Below are positions 7,899 to 15,569 of a DNA stretch of 64,000 nucleotides, one piece after another. The notes beneath the pieces were generated by a model. It had not been told where the DNA came from. It saw only the letters and a program-made list of their open reading frames with translations, and did not search any database. The DNA lies in NCBI RefSeq assembly GCF_051124815.1, contig NZ_CP118488.1, forward strand, positions 558,001-622,000. Reading direction: 5' to 3'. Origin of the DNA: Azospirillum sp051124815 (GTDB lineage: Bacteria > Pseudomonadota > Alphaproteobacteria > Azospirillales > Azospirillaceae). A program made the translations under genes and the position numbers. The stretch's first letter is position 1. Each line of letters opens with the position of its first letter.

Positions 7899-10426
7899 GA
7901 CGCCTCTCCCTCCAGCGCGCGCACCTCGTCGGAGGATTCGCAGTCCAGCGCCCGTTGGGCCAGCGCCCGCAGTCCGGCGAGGTCGCTGTCGCGCAGCTTG
8001 TCCTTGACGCCGGGAATGTCGCGCGGGGTCATCGACAGCTCGCGGACACCGAGGCCGGCCAGCAGGGCGGCGCCGAACGGATCGCCGGCGATGCCGCCGC
8101 AGACGCCGACCCAGCGGCCATGCTTCTCGGCCCCCTCTACCGTCATGCGGATCAGGCGCAGCACCGACGGGTGCAGGCTGTCGGCTTCCGCCGCCAGTTC
8201 GGGATGCTGGCGGTCGACGGCCAGCGCGTATTGCGTCAGGTCGTTGGTGCCGATGGAAAAGAAATCGACATGGCGGGCCAGCACGTCGGCCTGGATGGCA
8301 GCGGCCGGCACCTCGACCATGATACCCAGCGGCACCGCCGGGGCATCCAGTTCCGCCCGGATGCGGTCGCAGACGGCGCGCAGAGCCTCGATCTCGCGCA
8401 GCGTGGTGATCATCGGGAACATGATCAGCAGCGCATCCGGCTTCGCCCCCTTTGCGGCGCGGTAGAGGGCGCGCAACTGCGGTTCCAGCAGTTCCGGATG
8501 GCGCAGCAGCAGGCGGGCGCCCCGCACGCCGAGGAAGGGGTTTTCCTCGTGCGGCAACTGCAGGTGCGGCACCTGCTTGTCGCCGCCGATGTCGAGCGCG
8601 CGGACGATCAGCGGACGGCCGTCCAGCGCCTCCAGCATGGCGCGGTAGGTCTGGTACTGCTCCTCCTCGCTGGGGGCGTCGCCGCGCTCCAGGAACAGGA
8701 ATTCGGTGCGCATCAGGCCGACGCCTTCGGCACCCTGGGACAGAGCCACCGGCACCTGATCCGGACGGTTGACGTTGGCGCCGATCTCCACCGTGTGGCC
8801 GTCGCGGGTGCGGGCGGGCAGGCCGCGCCGTTCCTCCTGCTGAGCCTTCTTCACGCGCTGTTCCTCGATCCAGCCATGGGCGGCGGCGAGGTCGGCGTCC
8901 GTGGGCTCCAGATAGAGGCGGCCGGACTGGCCGTCGAGGATGGCGGTGGTGCCGTTGGCAATCTCGGTCAGCGCGCCGCCGCCCGCCACCATGGCCGGCA
9001 TCCCCAGCGTGCGCGCCAGGATCGCGGTGTGGGAGGTCGGACCACCCTGCGCCGTCGCCAGACCGATGACGCGGCCCATGTCGAGTGCCGCGGTGTCGGA
9101 CGGCGACAGGTCGTCGGCGACCAGGATGCAGGGGGTGTCCGGCAGGTCACGGATGGAGCCGCCGCGCAGGTCCGGATCGATGCGGGTCAGCACCCGGCGG
9201 CCGACGTCGCGCAGGTCGGCGGCACGGCCGGCCAGCACCGGGTTGGCGTTGGCGGCCAGCTTGGCGGCACTGCGCTCCACCGCCTCGTTCCACGACCAGC
9301 CGGGGCCATGCCCCTCCACCATCAGCTGGCAGGCGAGCGTGATGACGTCGGTGTCGTTCAGAAGCTCCGCTTGCGCCGCGAAAATTCCCGCTTCGGCGGG
9401 GCCGAGCCGGCGGGCGGTGTCGTCGGCCAGCGCCTTCAGCTGCTGGCGGGTCAGGTTCAGTGCCTCGTGCAGGCGGTTGCCGCCTTCCAGCAGCGGAGCC
9501 GGACGGTCAGGAACCGTCAGGTCTGCCTTCGGCATCACATGCACCGGCCCGATGGCAAGGCCGGGGCTGGCGCCGACCCCGGCGACCACCGGCATCTCGC
9601 GCCCGGCCGCGGGCGGCGGGGTCCAGCCCTGCACCACCGCCTTCGCCTTGCGCGCCGCGGCGGCGGCGTCCGCCTTCTCCCGCGCGCTCAGGCCGGTGAT
9701 GGTGGCGCGCAGGCGGTTCAGCACGGCGCGCGCTTCGGGGCCGTCGGCGGACACGGTGATGCGGTCGCCGGGACGCAGACCAAGCTGCAGCAGCGCCACC
9801 AGCGTCTTGCCGTCGGCGGTTTCCTCGCCGTGGCGCACGCGGACCCGGCCGGCGGCGGCGCGTGCGGTCTCGACCCAGGCGGCGGCGGGGCGGGCATGCA
9901 AGCCGGTCGGGTAATCGACCACCCATTCGAAGCTCTCGGCGAGGTCGCCGGCCTCTGACGCGGGCGTGGCCGGCGCGGCGCTTTCGTCCGACAGGGCGGC
10001 GGCGAGGTCGGCGGGATCGGCTGTGGTGAACAGGGCGTTCAGCCGCGCCTCGTCCTGCATCAGGCGGGTCAGGCGGCGCAGGATGGCGATGTGGGCATCG
10101 GACTGGGCGGCGATGGCGACGACCAGCCGGGCGGTCTGCCCGTCGTTCCAGAGCACGCCGTCCGGCACCTGCAGGATGGCGATGCCGTTGCGGCGGACCA
10201 GATTGCGGTCGTCGACCATGCCGTGCGGAATGGCGACGCCATGGCCGAGGAAGGTGTTCGCCACCGATTCACGGCGGATCATGCTGTCGGCATAGGCGGG
10301 GTCGATGCAGCCCGCGGCGATCAGCAGCTGCGCCGCCTCGCGGATCGCCGCCTCCTTCCCGGCCGGGGCGGCGCCCAGGCGGATCAGATCGGGGGGAAGG
10401 CTCAAGGGGTGCGTGTCGGTGGCCAT
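7895..10426 (-). CDS. fruB: Fructose PTS multiphosphoryl transfer protein (EIIA-HPr-EI fusion)
   Basis: The 843-residue cytoplasmic protein carries the whole phosphorelay for fructose. The EIIA domain (about 1-150) has phospho-His68 in GHGVAIPHG. The HPr domain (about 163-255) has His177 in YPTGLHARPAA. The EI domain (about 275-843) has the PEP-accepting His466 in GGPTSHTAILAR. The protein passes phosphate from PEP to FruA. ATG at 10426 follows GGAGGAG at 9 bases. First gene of the operon; a promoter with TTGACA and an overlapping LacI-type operator lie 50-75 bases upstream. The fusion makes fructose uptake independent of any separate HPr/EI pair. Confidence 0.95.
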   Translation of the reverse strand: MATDTHPLSLPPDLIRLGAAPAGKEAAIREAAQLLIAAGCIDPAYADSMIRRESVANTFLGHGVAIPHGMVDDRNLVRRNGIAILQVPDGVLWNDGQTARLVVAIAAQSDAHIAILRRLTRLMQDEARLNALFTTADPADLAAALSDESAAPATPASEAGDLAESFEWVVDYPTGLHARPAAAWVETARAAAGRVRVRHGEETADGKTLVALLQLGLRPGDRITVSADGPEARAVLNRLRATITGLSAREKADAAAAARKAKAVVQGWTPPPAAGREMPVVAGVGASPGLAIGPVHVMPKADLTVPDRPAPLLEGGNRLHEALNLTRQQLKALADDTARRLGPAEAGIFAAQAELLNDTDVITLACQLMVEGHGPGWSWNEAVERSAAKLAANANPVLAGRAADLRDVGRRVLTRIDPDLRGGSIRDLPDTPCILVADDLSPSDTAALDMGRVIGLATAQGGPTSHTAILARTLGMPAMVAGGGALTEIANGTTAILDGQSGRLYLEPTDADLAAAHGWIEEQRVKKAQQEERRGLPARTRDGHTVEIGANVNRPDQVPVALSQGAEGVGLMRTEFLFLERGDAPSEEEQYQTYRAMLEALDGRPLIVRALDIGGDKQVPHLQLPHEENPFLGVRGARLLLRHPELLEPQLRALYRAAKGAKPDALLIMFPMITTLREIEALRAVCDRIRAELDAPAVPLGIMVEVPAAAIQADVLARHVDFFSIGTNDLTQYALAVDRQHPELAAEADSLHPSVLRLIRMTVEGAEKHGRWVGVCGGIAGDPFGAALLAGLGVRELSMTPRDIPGVKDKLRDSDLAGLRALAQRALDCESSDEVRALEGEAS

Positions 10427-10472
10427 GGCAACCGTCTCCTCCGCAGGGTTCTTGTCTGTCCTCTTGATGCTC

Positions 10473-10501
10473 AGTGAAAACGATTACAGTCGGACTGTCA
10501 A
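10473..10501 (-). promoter_or_regulatory. fruB promoter with overlapping FruR-type operator
   Basis: On the minus strand TTGACA (10501-10496) and a weak -10 TTCACT (10478-10473) are 17 bases apart. The near-palindrome TGAAAACGATTACA (10475-10488, plus strand) covers the -10, with a central CG as is typical for LacI-family sites. Its position predicts repression by the divergently encoded regulator and release by fructose-1-phosphate, as known for FruR-type systems. The -10 match is poor, so the exact promoter is uncertain. Confidence 0.65.
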
Positions 10502-10586
10502 CGGCTGCCGCAATGCAACATCGGCACTTTTTTGGATGAGCTGCTTGTCAATCACGCTAAAATGAGGAATGCTTCCGGCATCTAAC

Positions 10587-10600
10587 TGGAAACGTTTTCA
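10587..10600. promoter_or_regulatory. Second FruR-type operator
   Basis: TGGAAACGTTTTCA is an almost perfect palindrome around a central CG and matches the classic Cra/FruR-like TGAAAACGTTTTCA. It lies 100 bases before the regulator's ATG and 112 bases (centre to centre) from the other operator. It may serve autoregulation or DNA looping between the divergent promoters. Confidence 0.7.
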
Positions 10601-10699
10601 GAAATCGCCGTTGTCCGATCCTGTTCTGGTCATGGCGGGCCGCGCACGGCTAAGATCGCCTCCCCTTACGGGGCATTCCCTACCACCACTGGTTTGCAG

Positions 10700-11713
10700 A
10701 TGAACGCCTCCGGCAAGACCGCCAGCATCAAGGACGTGGCCCTGGCCGCCGGCGTATCCGTCGCCACCGTGTCGCGGGTGCTGAGCAACGGCCCGGTCAG
10801 CGAGGCGTTGCGCAAGCGGGTGGAGGATGCGGTGCGCGCCACCGGCTACCGCCCCAACCTGTCGGCACGGCGGCTGCGCTCGCAGCATTCGCAGACCATC
10901 GGGCTGGTGGTGTCCGACATCCGCAACCCCTTCTTCACCGCCGTCAGCCGCGCGGTGGAGGATGCGGCCTATCGCGCCGGCATGCGCGTGATCCTGTGCA
11001 ACAGCGACGAGAATCCGGAGCGGGAGGAACTGTACCTGCGCCTGATGCAGGAGGAGCGGATCACCGGCCTGATCTTCGCCCCGACCCGCGCGACGCTCGA
11101 CCGGCTCGACACGCTCGACCTCGACTTTCCCGTCGTATTGATCGACCGCAACGCGCCGACCGCCCGCCACGACGCCGTGGTCCTGGACAACCCGCGCGCC
11201 GCGGCCATGCTGGTTGAGCATCTGCACGCCCAAGGCTATCGCCGCATCGCCGGCCTGTTCGGCAACACCAGCACCACCGGACAGGAGCGGTACGAGGGCT
11301 ATCGCGCCGCCATGTCGGCCCGCGGCCTGGCGCCGGCCGCCCGCTTCCTCGCTCCCTATGCCGATGCGGCGGAGGCGGCGGTGGTTGACTGGATGGCGGA
11401 GCGCGACCGGCCGGAGGCCTTCATCGTCAGCAACAGCCTGTTCCTGATGGGTGTGGTGAAGGCTGCCCGCCGGCTGGAACTGCCGATCCCCGACGGGCTG
11501 GCGGTTGCCGGATTCGACAACGAACCCTGGACCGAACTGGTCGGCCCCGGCCTGACCGTCATCGAGCAGCCGGTGCAGGACATCGGCCAGTCGGCGATGG
11601 CCCTGCTGTTCGAACGGCTGGAAGCGCCGGACCGCCCCCGCCGCCGCCTCGTCCTGGGCGGCACCTGCATCGTGCGCGGCTCAACCGCCGCGCGGATGGC
11701 CGACGCCGACTGA
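10700..11713 (+). CDS. LacI-family transcriptional regulator of the fructose operon (FruR-like)
   Basis: The 337-residue protein has an N-terminal LacI helix-turn-helix (SIKDVALAAGVSVATVSRVL) with hinge motif YRPNLSARRLR, then a periplasmic-binding-protein-like effector domain (IGLVVSDIRNPFF ... VAGFDNEPW). I start at ATG 10700; a TTG two codons earlier is in frame but less likely. It is divergent from fruB, and the shared 273-base gap holds two LacI-type palindromes, so fructose-operon control with fructose-1-phosphate as effector is the natural inference. No terminator is obvious behind it. Confidence 0.9.
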   Translation: MNASGKTASIKDVALAAGVSVATVSRVLSNGPVSEALRKRVEDAVRATGYRPNLSARRLRSQHSQTIGLVVSDIRNPFFTAVSRAVEDAAYRAGMRVILCNSDENPEREELYLRLMQEERITGLIFAPTRATLDRLDTLDLDFPVVLIDRNAPTARHDAVVLDNPRAAAMLVEHLHAQGYRRIAGLFGNTSTTGQERYEGYRAAMSARGLAPAARFLAPYADAAEAAVVDWMAERDRPEAFIVSNSLFLMGVVKAARRLELPIPDGLAVAGFDNEPWTELVGPGLTVIEQPVQDIGQSAMALLFERLEAPDRPRRRLVLGGTCIVRGSTAARMADAD

Positions 11714-12321
11714 ACCGGCAGGACTGAACCGGCACGTCCCGCCGCGAGCGGGCGAACGGCCCCGCCGCAACCTTTTGTGGACCGCTCCGACCGGGCGGGA
11801 TCCGGTGCCCGCATCGAACGGGCTGAGACAGCTTCGCTGCACCCGGCAGCGAAACGCAACCGCGCTTTCCCCTCCCCTCTCGTGTGCCGCCCGCCCGGCA
11901 ATGGACTACTCCCGATGCCGGAACATGGGCGTTGCCGATAACCGTTGCCCGAAAGATACGCTAATACCCCCAGTTCCCGGCAACGGATGATCAAAGAAAA
12001 ATACTCCCCCGGTGTGCGGGAAGAACAGTTCCGAAAGCGGCGTTGACCGTCGTCCAACACCCCACTACCGTTCAGTTTGCAATGCACAACAAAAATGCTC
12101 GCCTGAGCTAATAACGGTGACCATAAATCACTGTTCCACTCCGCGGGAATTTTTAAGCTAACCAAGTAAATGTTGGGGCATCCAACTAAATCTTGATGGC
12201 TTTCATGACCCATGATGGTCGTCCGCCGATGGCGGCCAGCCTGCCGACAAAACAAGAAACACGGATTCGGGGGAAGACGCGGTGCGCACACTTCAGGGAC
12301 TTCGACGGGGGTGAAGGCGCG
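11714..12321. other. Intergenic region upstream of the exopolysaccharide cluster
   Basis: About 600 bases without a convincing gene. The second half (about 11940-12200) is markedly more A+T-rich than the surroundings and should hold the promoter of the polysaccharide operon. It contains a small inverted repeat GTTGG-GGCAT-CCAAC (12172-12186) and the 11-mer CGAAAGATACG (11950-11960), which recurs upstream of another gene of the cluster at 29191-29201. I cannot place a clear -35/-10 pair. Confidence 0.5.
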
Positions 12322-13689
12322 ATGCTGAAAGGTCTGACCGGACGCAAGGCGGCGGCGATAGGGGGCGGCTTCGCCCGGCACGGCGTGACGACTGTACTCG
12401 TCACCGCCGCCACGATGGCGCTCGGGCTGCTGACGGGAATCCTCGTCGCCCGCACCATCGGGCCGGAGGGTCGGGGGGCGCTGACCGCCGTCCTCACCAC
12501 CATACAGATGCTGGGCTGGCTGTTCGGCATGGGCTGCGGCAAGGCGGTCACCTACGCGCTGTCGCGGGACCATTCGGCCGGCGGCCGGCTGCTGAGCACC
12601 TGGGTGCTGATCCTGCTGCCGCTGGCGGGGCTGGCGATCGCCACCGGTTATCTGCTGCTGCCGCTGCTGCTGGCCGCGCAGCCGGTGCAGACGCTGGAAC
12701 TGGCGCGGCTCTACCTGCCGATGATCGCCATGGCCCTGCTGGCGGAGCTGATGCTGGGGCTGATCCTGGGCGATCAGGACTTCCGCAGCTTCAACGCGCT
12801 GAACTTCATCCAGCCGGCCGGCGTCGCCACCCTCTACGCCATCCTTTGGGTTGCCGGCCACTTCACGGTGGAGGCCGCCGTCATCGTGCAGGCGGCAATG
12901 AGCACGCTGGTGCTGGTCGTGGCCACGGTCCTGCTGGTCCGCCGCCACGGGATCGGCCGTCCCGACCCGGCACTAGGCCGGCAGACCGTCTGGTACGCGC
13001 TGCGCACCCATGGCGACGTGGTCGGCGGCGTCATCACCCAGCGGCTGGATCTTCTGATCATCCCCGCCTTTCTGCCGGCGGTCCAGGTCGGGCTCTACGC
13101 GCTCGCGACCAGCCTGTCCTGGCTGATCGTCAGCCTGTCCAGCGCGCTTGCCACCGTCGTGATGCCCGCCGCCACCCGACGGGGCCAGTCGGGACGGGCG
13201 CTGGTGCTGAACAGCCTGCAGGTGACCTTCGCCATCGGCGGGCTGCTCGGCGGCGGGCTGTTCGTCTTCGCCGACATCGCCATCGGGCTGGTCTACGGCG
13301 CATCCTTCGCCGACAGCGCGCTTCCGCTGCGGCTTCTGCTGCCGGGTGCCGTTCTCTACGCCGCCGCGTCGATCCTGCTGAACGGGCTCTATGCGGAGAA
13401 CCGGCCCTTCACCGCCACCATGGCCAACCTGCTGGGCATGCTGGTCACGCTGGGAGGCCTGCTGCTGTTCCTGCGCAGCGGCGGGATCCTGGCCGCGGCC
13501 ATCGTCTCCACGGTGGCCTATACGCTGGTGTTCGCCACCGCGGCGACCCTGTACCGGCGGGCGACCGGACTGCCCTGGCGTGTCTTCCTTCCCGATCCGG
13601 CGATCCTCGCGGCCCTGCCGCGGCGCCTGCTCGCTCTCGCCAAACCGTCTCCGGCGACCGCCGCTCCGGCCGGACCCGCAGGCAAATGA
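12322..13689 (+). CDS. Wzx-type polysaccharide flippase (MOP superfamily)
   Basis: A 455-residue integral membrane protein with about 12 hydrophobic segments. It starts like the oligosaccharide flippase family: a short basic N-terminus, a first helix, then GILVARTIGPEGRGALTAV. It should move lipid-linked polysaccharide repeat units across the inner membrane. I prefer ATG 12322 (GAAGG just upstream); in-frame starts at 12196 and 12205 would add about 40 polar residues not expected in the family. It is the first gene of a tightly packed plus-strand polysaccharide operon; its stop overlaps or nearly abuts the next glycosyltransferase gene. Confidence 0.85.
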   Translation: MLKGLTGRKAAAIGGGFARHGVTTVLVTAATMALGLLTGILVARTIGPEGRGALTAVLTTIQMLGWLFGMGCGKAVTYALSRDHSAGGRLLSTWVLILLPLAGLAIATGYLLLPLLLAAQPVQTLELARLYLPMIAMALLAELMLGLILGDQDFRSFNALNFIQPAGVATLYAILWVAGHFTVEAAVIVQAAMSTLVLVVATVLLVRRHGIGRPDPALGRQTVWYALRTHGDVVGGVITQRLDLLIIPAFLPAVQVGLYALATSLSWLIVSLSSALATVVMPAATRRGQSGRALVLNSLQVTFAIGGLLGGGLFVFADIAIGLVYGASFADSALPLRLLLPGAVLYAAASILLNGLYAENRPFTATMANLLGMLVTLGGLLLFLRSGGILAAAIVSTVAYTLVFATAATLYRRATGLPWRVFLPDPAILAALPRRLLALAKPSPATAAPAGPAGK

Positions 13690-13718
13690 CCGAACCTACA
13701 GGATTTGGGGGACCCGCA

Positions 13719-15569
13719 ATGCGACTGTCGCTCTTGACGCCCGAATACCCACCCGGCGAAAAGCTCGGCGGTATCGCCACCCACACCCACACGATGGCGC
13801 GCGGGCTGGCGCGGTTGGGCCATGCCGTCCAGGTGGTGACCCCGTGGAAGGCCGGCGGCCTGCCGGCCGGCACCACCATCGAGGACGGCGTGACGGTGAA
13901 CCGCGTCGATCCGGGGCCGCGCCTGCATGCGGTCGTGGACCGCTTCCGGACGAACCGCCGGCTGGCCGACGCCGTCCGCGCCTTCCGTCCCGATGTGGTC
14001 CATGCCGCCGAGTTCGATGCCGACGCCTGGTGGCTGACCTGCTTCAGCACCATTCCCGTGGTGACGCGGCTGGCGACGCCGACCGGGCTGGTGATGGACA
14101 CCAACACGCAGCCCTGGGTGCCGCACACGCACCTGCTGAACGCGCTCGAACGCGACCAGACCAAGCGCAGCGCGGCGATCTACGCCTCCACCCGCGCCAT
14201 CGCCCGGCGGGTGGCCGATTACTGGCGCATCCCGCCGGAGCTGATCCAGGTCATCCCCAACAGCATCGACCTCGCCGCGGTGGCGGCGAACCGGACGGCC
14301 GAGCCGCCGATGCCGCTGCCGAAGCGCTTCATCGCCTTCTTCGGCCGGCTGGAGGGGCGCAAGGGCATCGCCACGCTGGGCCGCGCCATTCCCGGCGTTC
14401 TGGCCGCCAACCCCGACCTGCACCTGATGATGATCGGCGGCGAGGACCCCGCGAGCGCCGCGATCATCGACCAGTTCCGCCGCGACGTCGCACCGGTCGC
14501 CGACCGCGTCCATTTCACCGGTGCCCTGCCGCGCAACGATGCGCTGGCCGTGGTGGCGCGGGCGGAAATGGCGGTCGTCCCCTCCCTGTGGGAAAGCTTC
14601 GGCTTCGTGGTGGTGGAGGCGATGGCGCTGGGCGTGCCGGTGGTCGCCAGCGACTGCGGCGGCTTCCCGGAGATCATCGAGCATGGCCGCACCGGCTGGC
14701 TGGTCCCGCCGGGGGAGGCGGAGCCGCTGCGCGACATGCTGATCGCCCGGCTGGCCGACCCCGACGGGCTGAGGGCCGCCGCCGTGGCGGGGCTGGAGCA
14801 TGCGAAGAGCTTCGACGTCGACACGGTCGCCGCCCAGGTCGCCGCCCTGCTGGAGAATGCCAAGGCGGAGCGGTCGCAGGCCGCCGGATCCGGCATCTAC
14901 AACAACGGCTACCGCCGCCATTTCCGCCCCGACCACCCGACGACCCCCTTCTACCGCATCTATGACGAGAAGCGGCGCGCCGTGGCGGCGGAGCTGGAGC
15001 GGCTGCCGCGGATGCGCATCCTCGACGTCGGCGGCGGCTATGGCCGCATCACCGGTCCCTTCGCCGGCCGTCACGACGTGACGCTGGTCGACATCTCGCA
15101 CGAGATGCTGGCGGAGGCGAAGGAGCGTTTCCCGGCCCTGACCGTCCAGCAGGCCGACGCCCGCAAGCTGCCTTTCGCCGACGACAGCTTCGACATCGTC
15201 ATCGCCATGGACCTGCTCTGCCACCTGCCCGACCTTGAAGCCGGCGTGCGCGAGCTGCAGCGGGTGGTCAAGCCCGGCGGACGGATCGTCTGCGACACCA
15301 CCAACGCCAACCCGCTGTGGGTGATCGCCTATCCCCGCTACTACCGCTGGCGGCCCGACCGGCTGCTGGCGACCATGCGCTGCCATGGCGTCCTGCCGGA
15401 ATGGAAGGCGCTGGTCCGTCACCACTGGGCGCCGGAGATGCGCAAGGCCATCGCCGCCACCGGCCTGACCCTGCAGAAGACCGATCATTTCGGACCGCCG
15501 GGGGTGGCGAAATGGCACCTGTGGTGGTGCCGGCGCGGCGGCAAGGGCACGGAGGGGCACGCATCGTGA
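13719..15569 (+). CDS. Glycosyltransferase family 4 fused to a SAM-dependent methyltransferase
   Basis: The 616-residue protein has two enzymes in one chain. Residues 1 to about 390 are a GT-B glycosyltransferase (LLTPEYPPGEKLGG near the start, FFGRLEGRKGI, and the E-x7-E region ESFGFVVVEAMALG). Residues about 395-616 are a class I methyltransferase with motif I DVGGGYGRI near residue 436, then LVDIS and DDSFDIVIAMDLLCHL. It probably adds a sugar and methylates it or its acceptor. ATG 13719 has GGGGGA at 7 bases; an ATG at 13686 overlapping the wzx stop is an alternative. The next gene overlaps by GTGA. Confidence 0.88.
   Translation: MRLSLLTPEYPPGEKLGGIATHTHTMARGLARLGHAVQVVTPWKAGGLPAGTTIEDGVTVNRVDPGPRLHAVVDRFRTNRRLADAVRAFRPDVVHAAEFDADAWWLTCFSTIPVVTRLATPTGLVMDTNTQPWVPHTHLLNALERDQTKRSAAIYASTRAIARRVADYWRIPPELIQVIPNSIDLAAVAANRTAEPPMPLPKRFIAFFGRLEGRKGIATLGRAIPGVLAANPDLHLMMIGGEDPASAAIIDQFRRDVAPVADRVHFTGALPRNDALAVVARAEMAVVPSLWESFGFVVVEAMALGVPVVASDCGGFPEIIEHGRTGWLVPPGEAEPLRDMLIARLADPDGLRAAAVAGLEHAKSFDVDTVAAQVAALLENAKAERSQAAGSGIYNNGYRRHFRPDHPTTPFYRIYDEKRRAVAAELERLPRMRILDVGGGYGRITGPFAGRHDVTLVDISHEMLAEAKERFPALTVQQADARKLPFADDSFDIVIAMDLLCHLPDLEAGVRELQRVVKPGGRIVCDTTNANPLWVIAYPRYYRWRPDRLLATMRCHGVLPEWKALVRHHWAPEMRKAIAATGLTLQKTDHFGPPGVAKWHLWWCRRGGKGTEGHAS

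Noticed and set aside
7955..9958. 667-codon plus-strand frame over fruB
   Set aside because: Antisense to the EIIA-HPr-EI gene, which contains all three phospho-histidine motifs.
11775..11990. 71-codon frame between the fructose regulator and the flippase gene
   Set aside because: No ribosome-binding site, no recognisable sequence, composition unlike coding DNA nearby.
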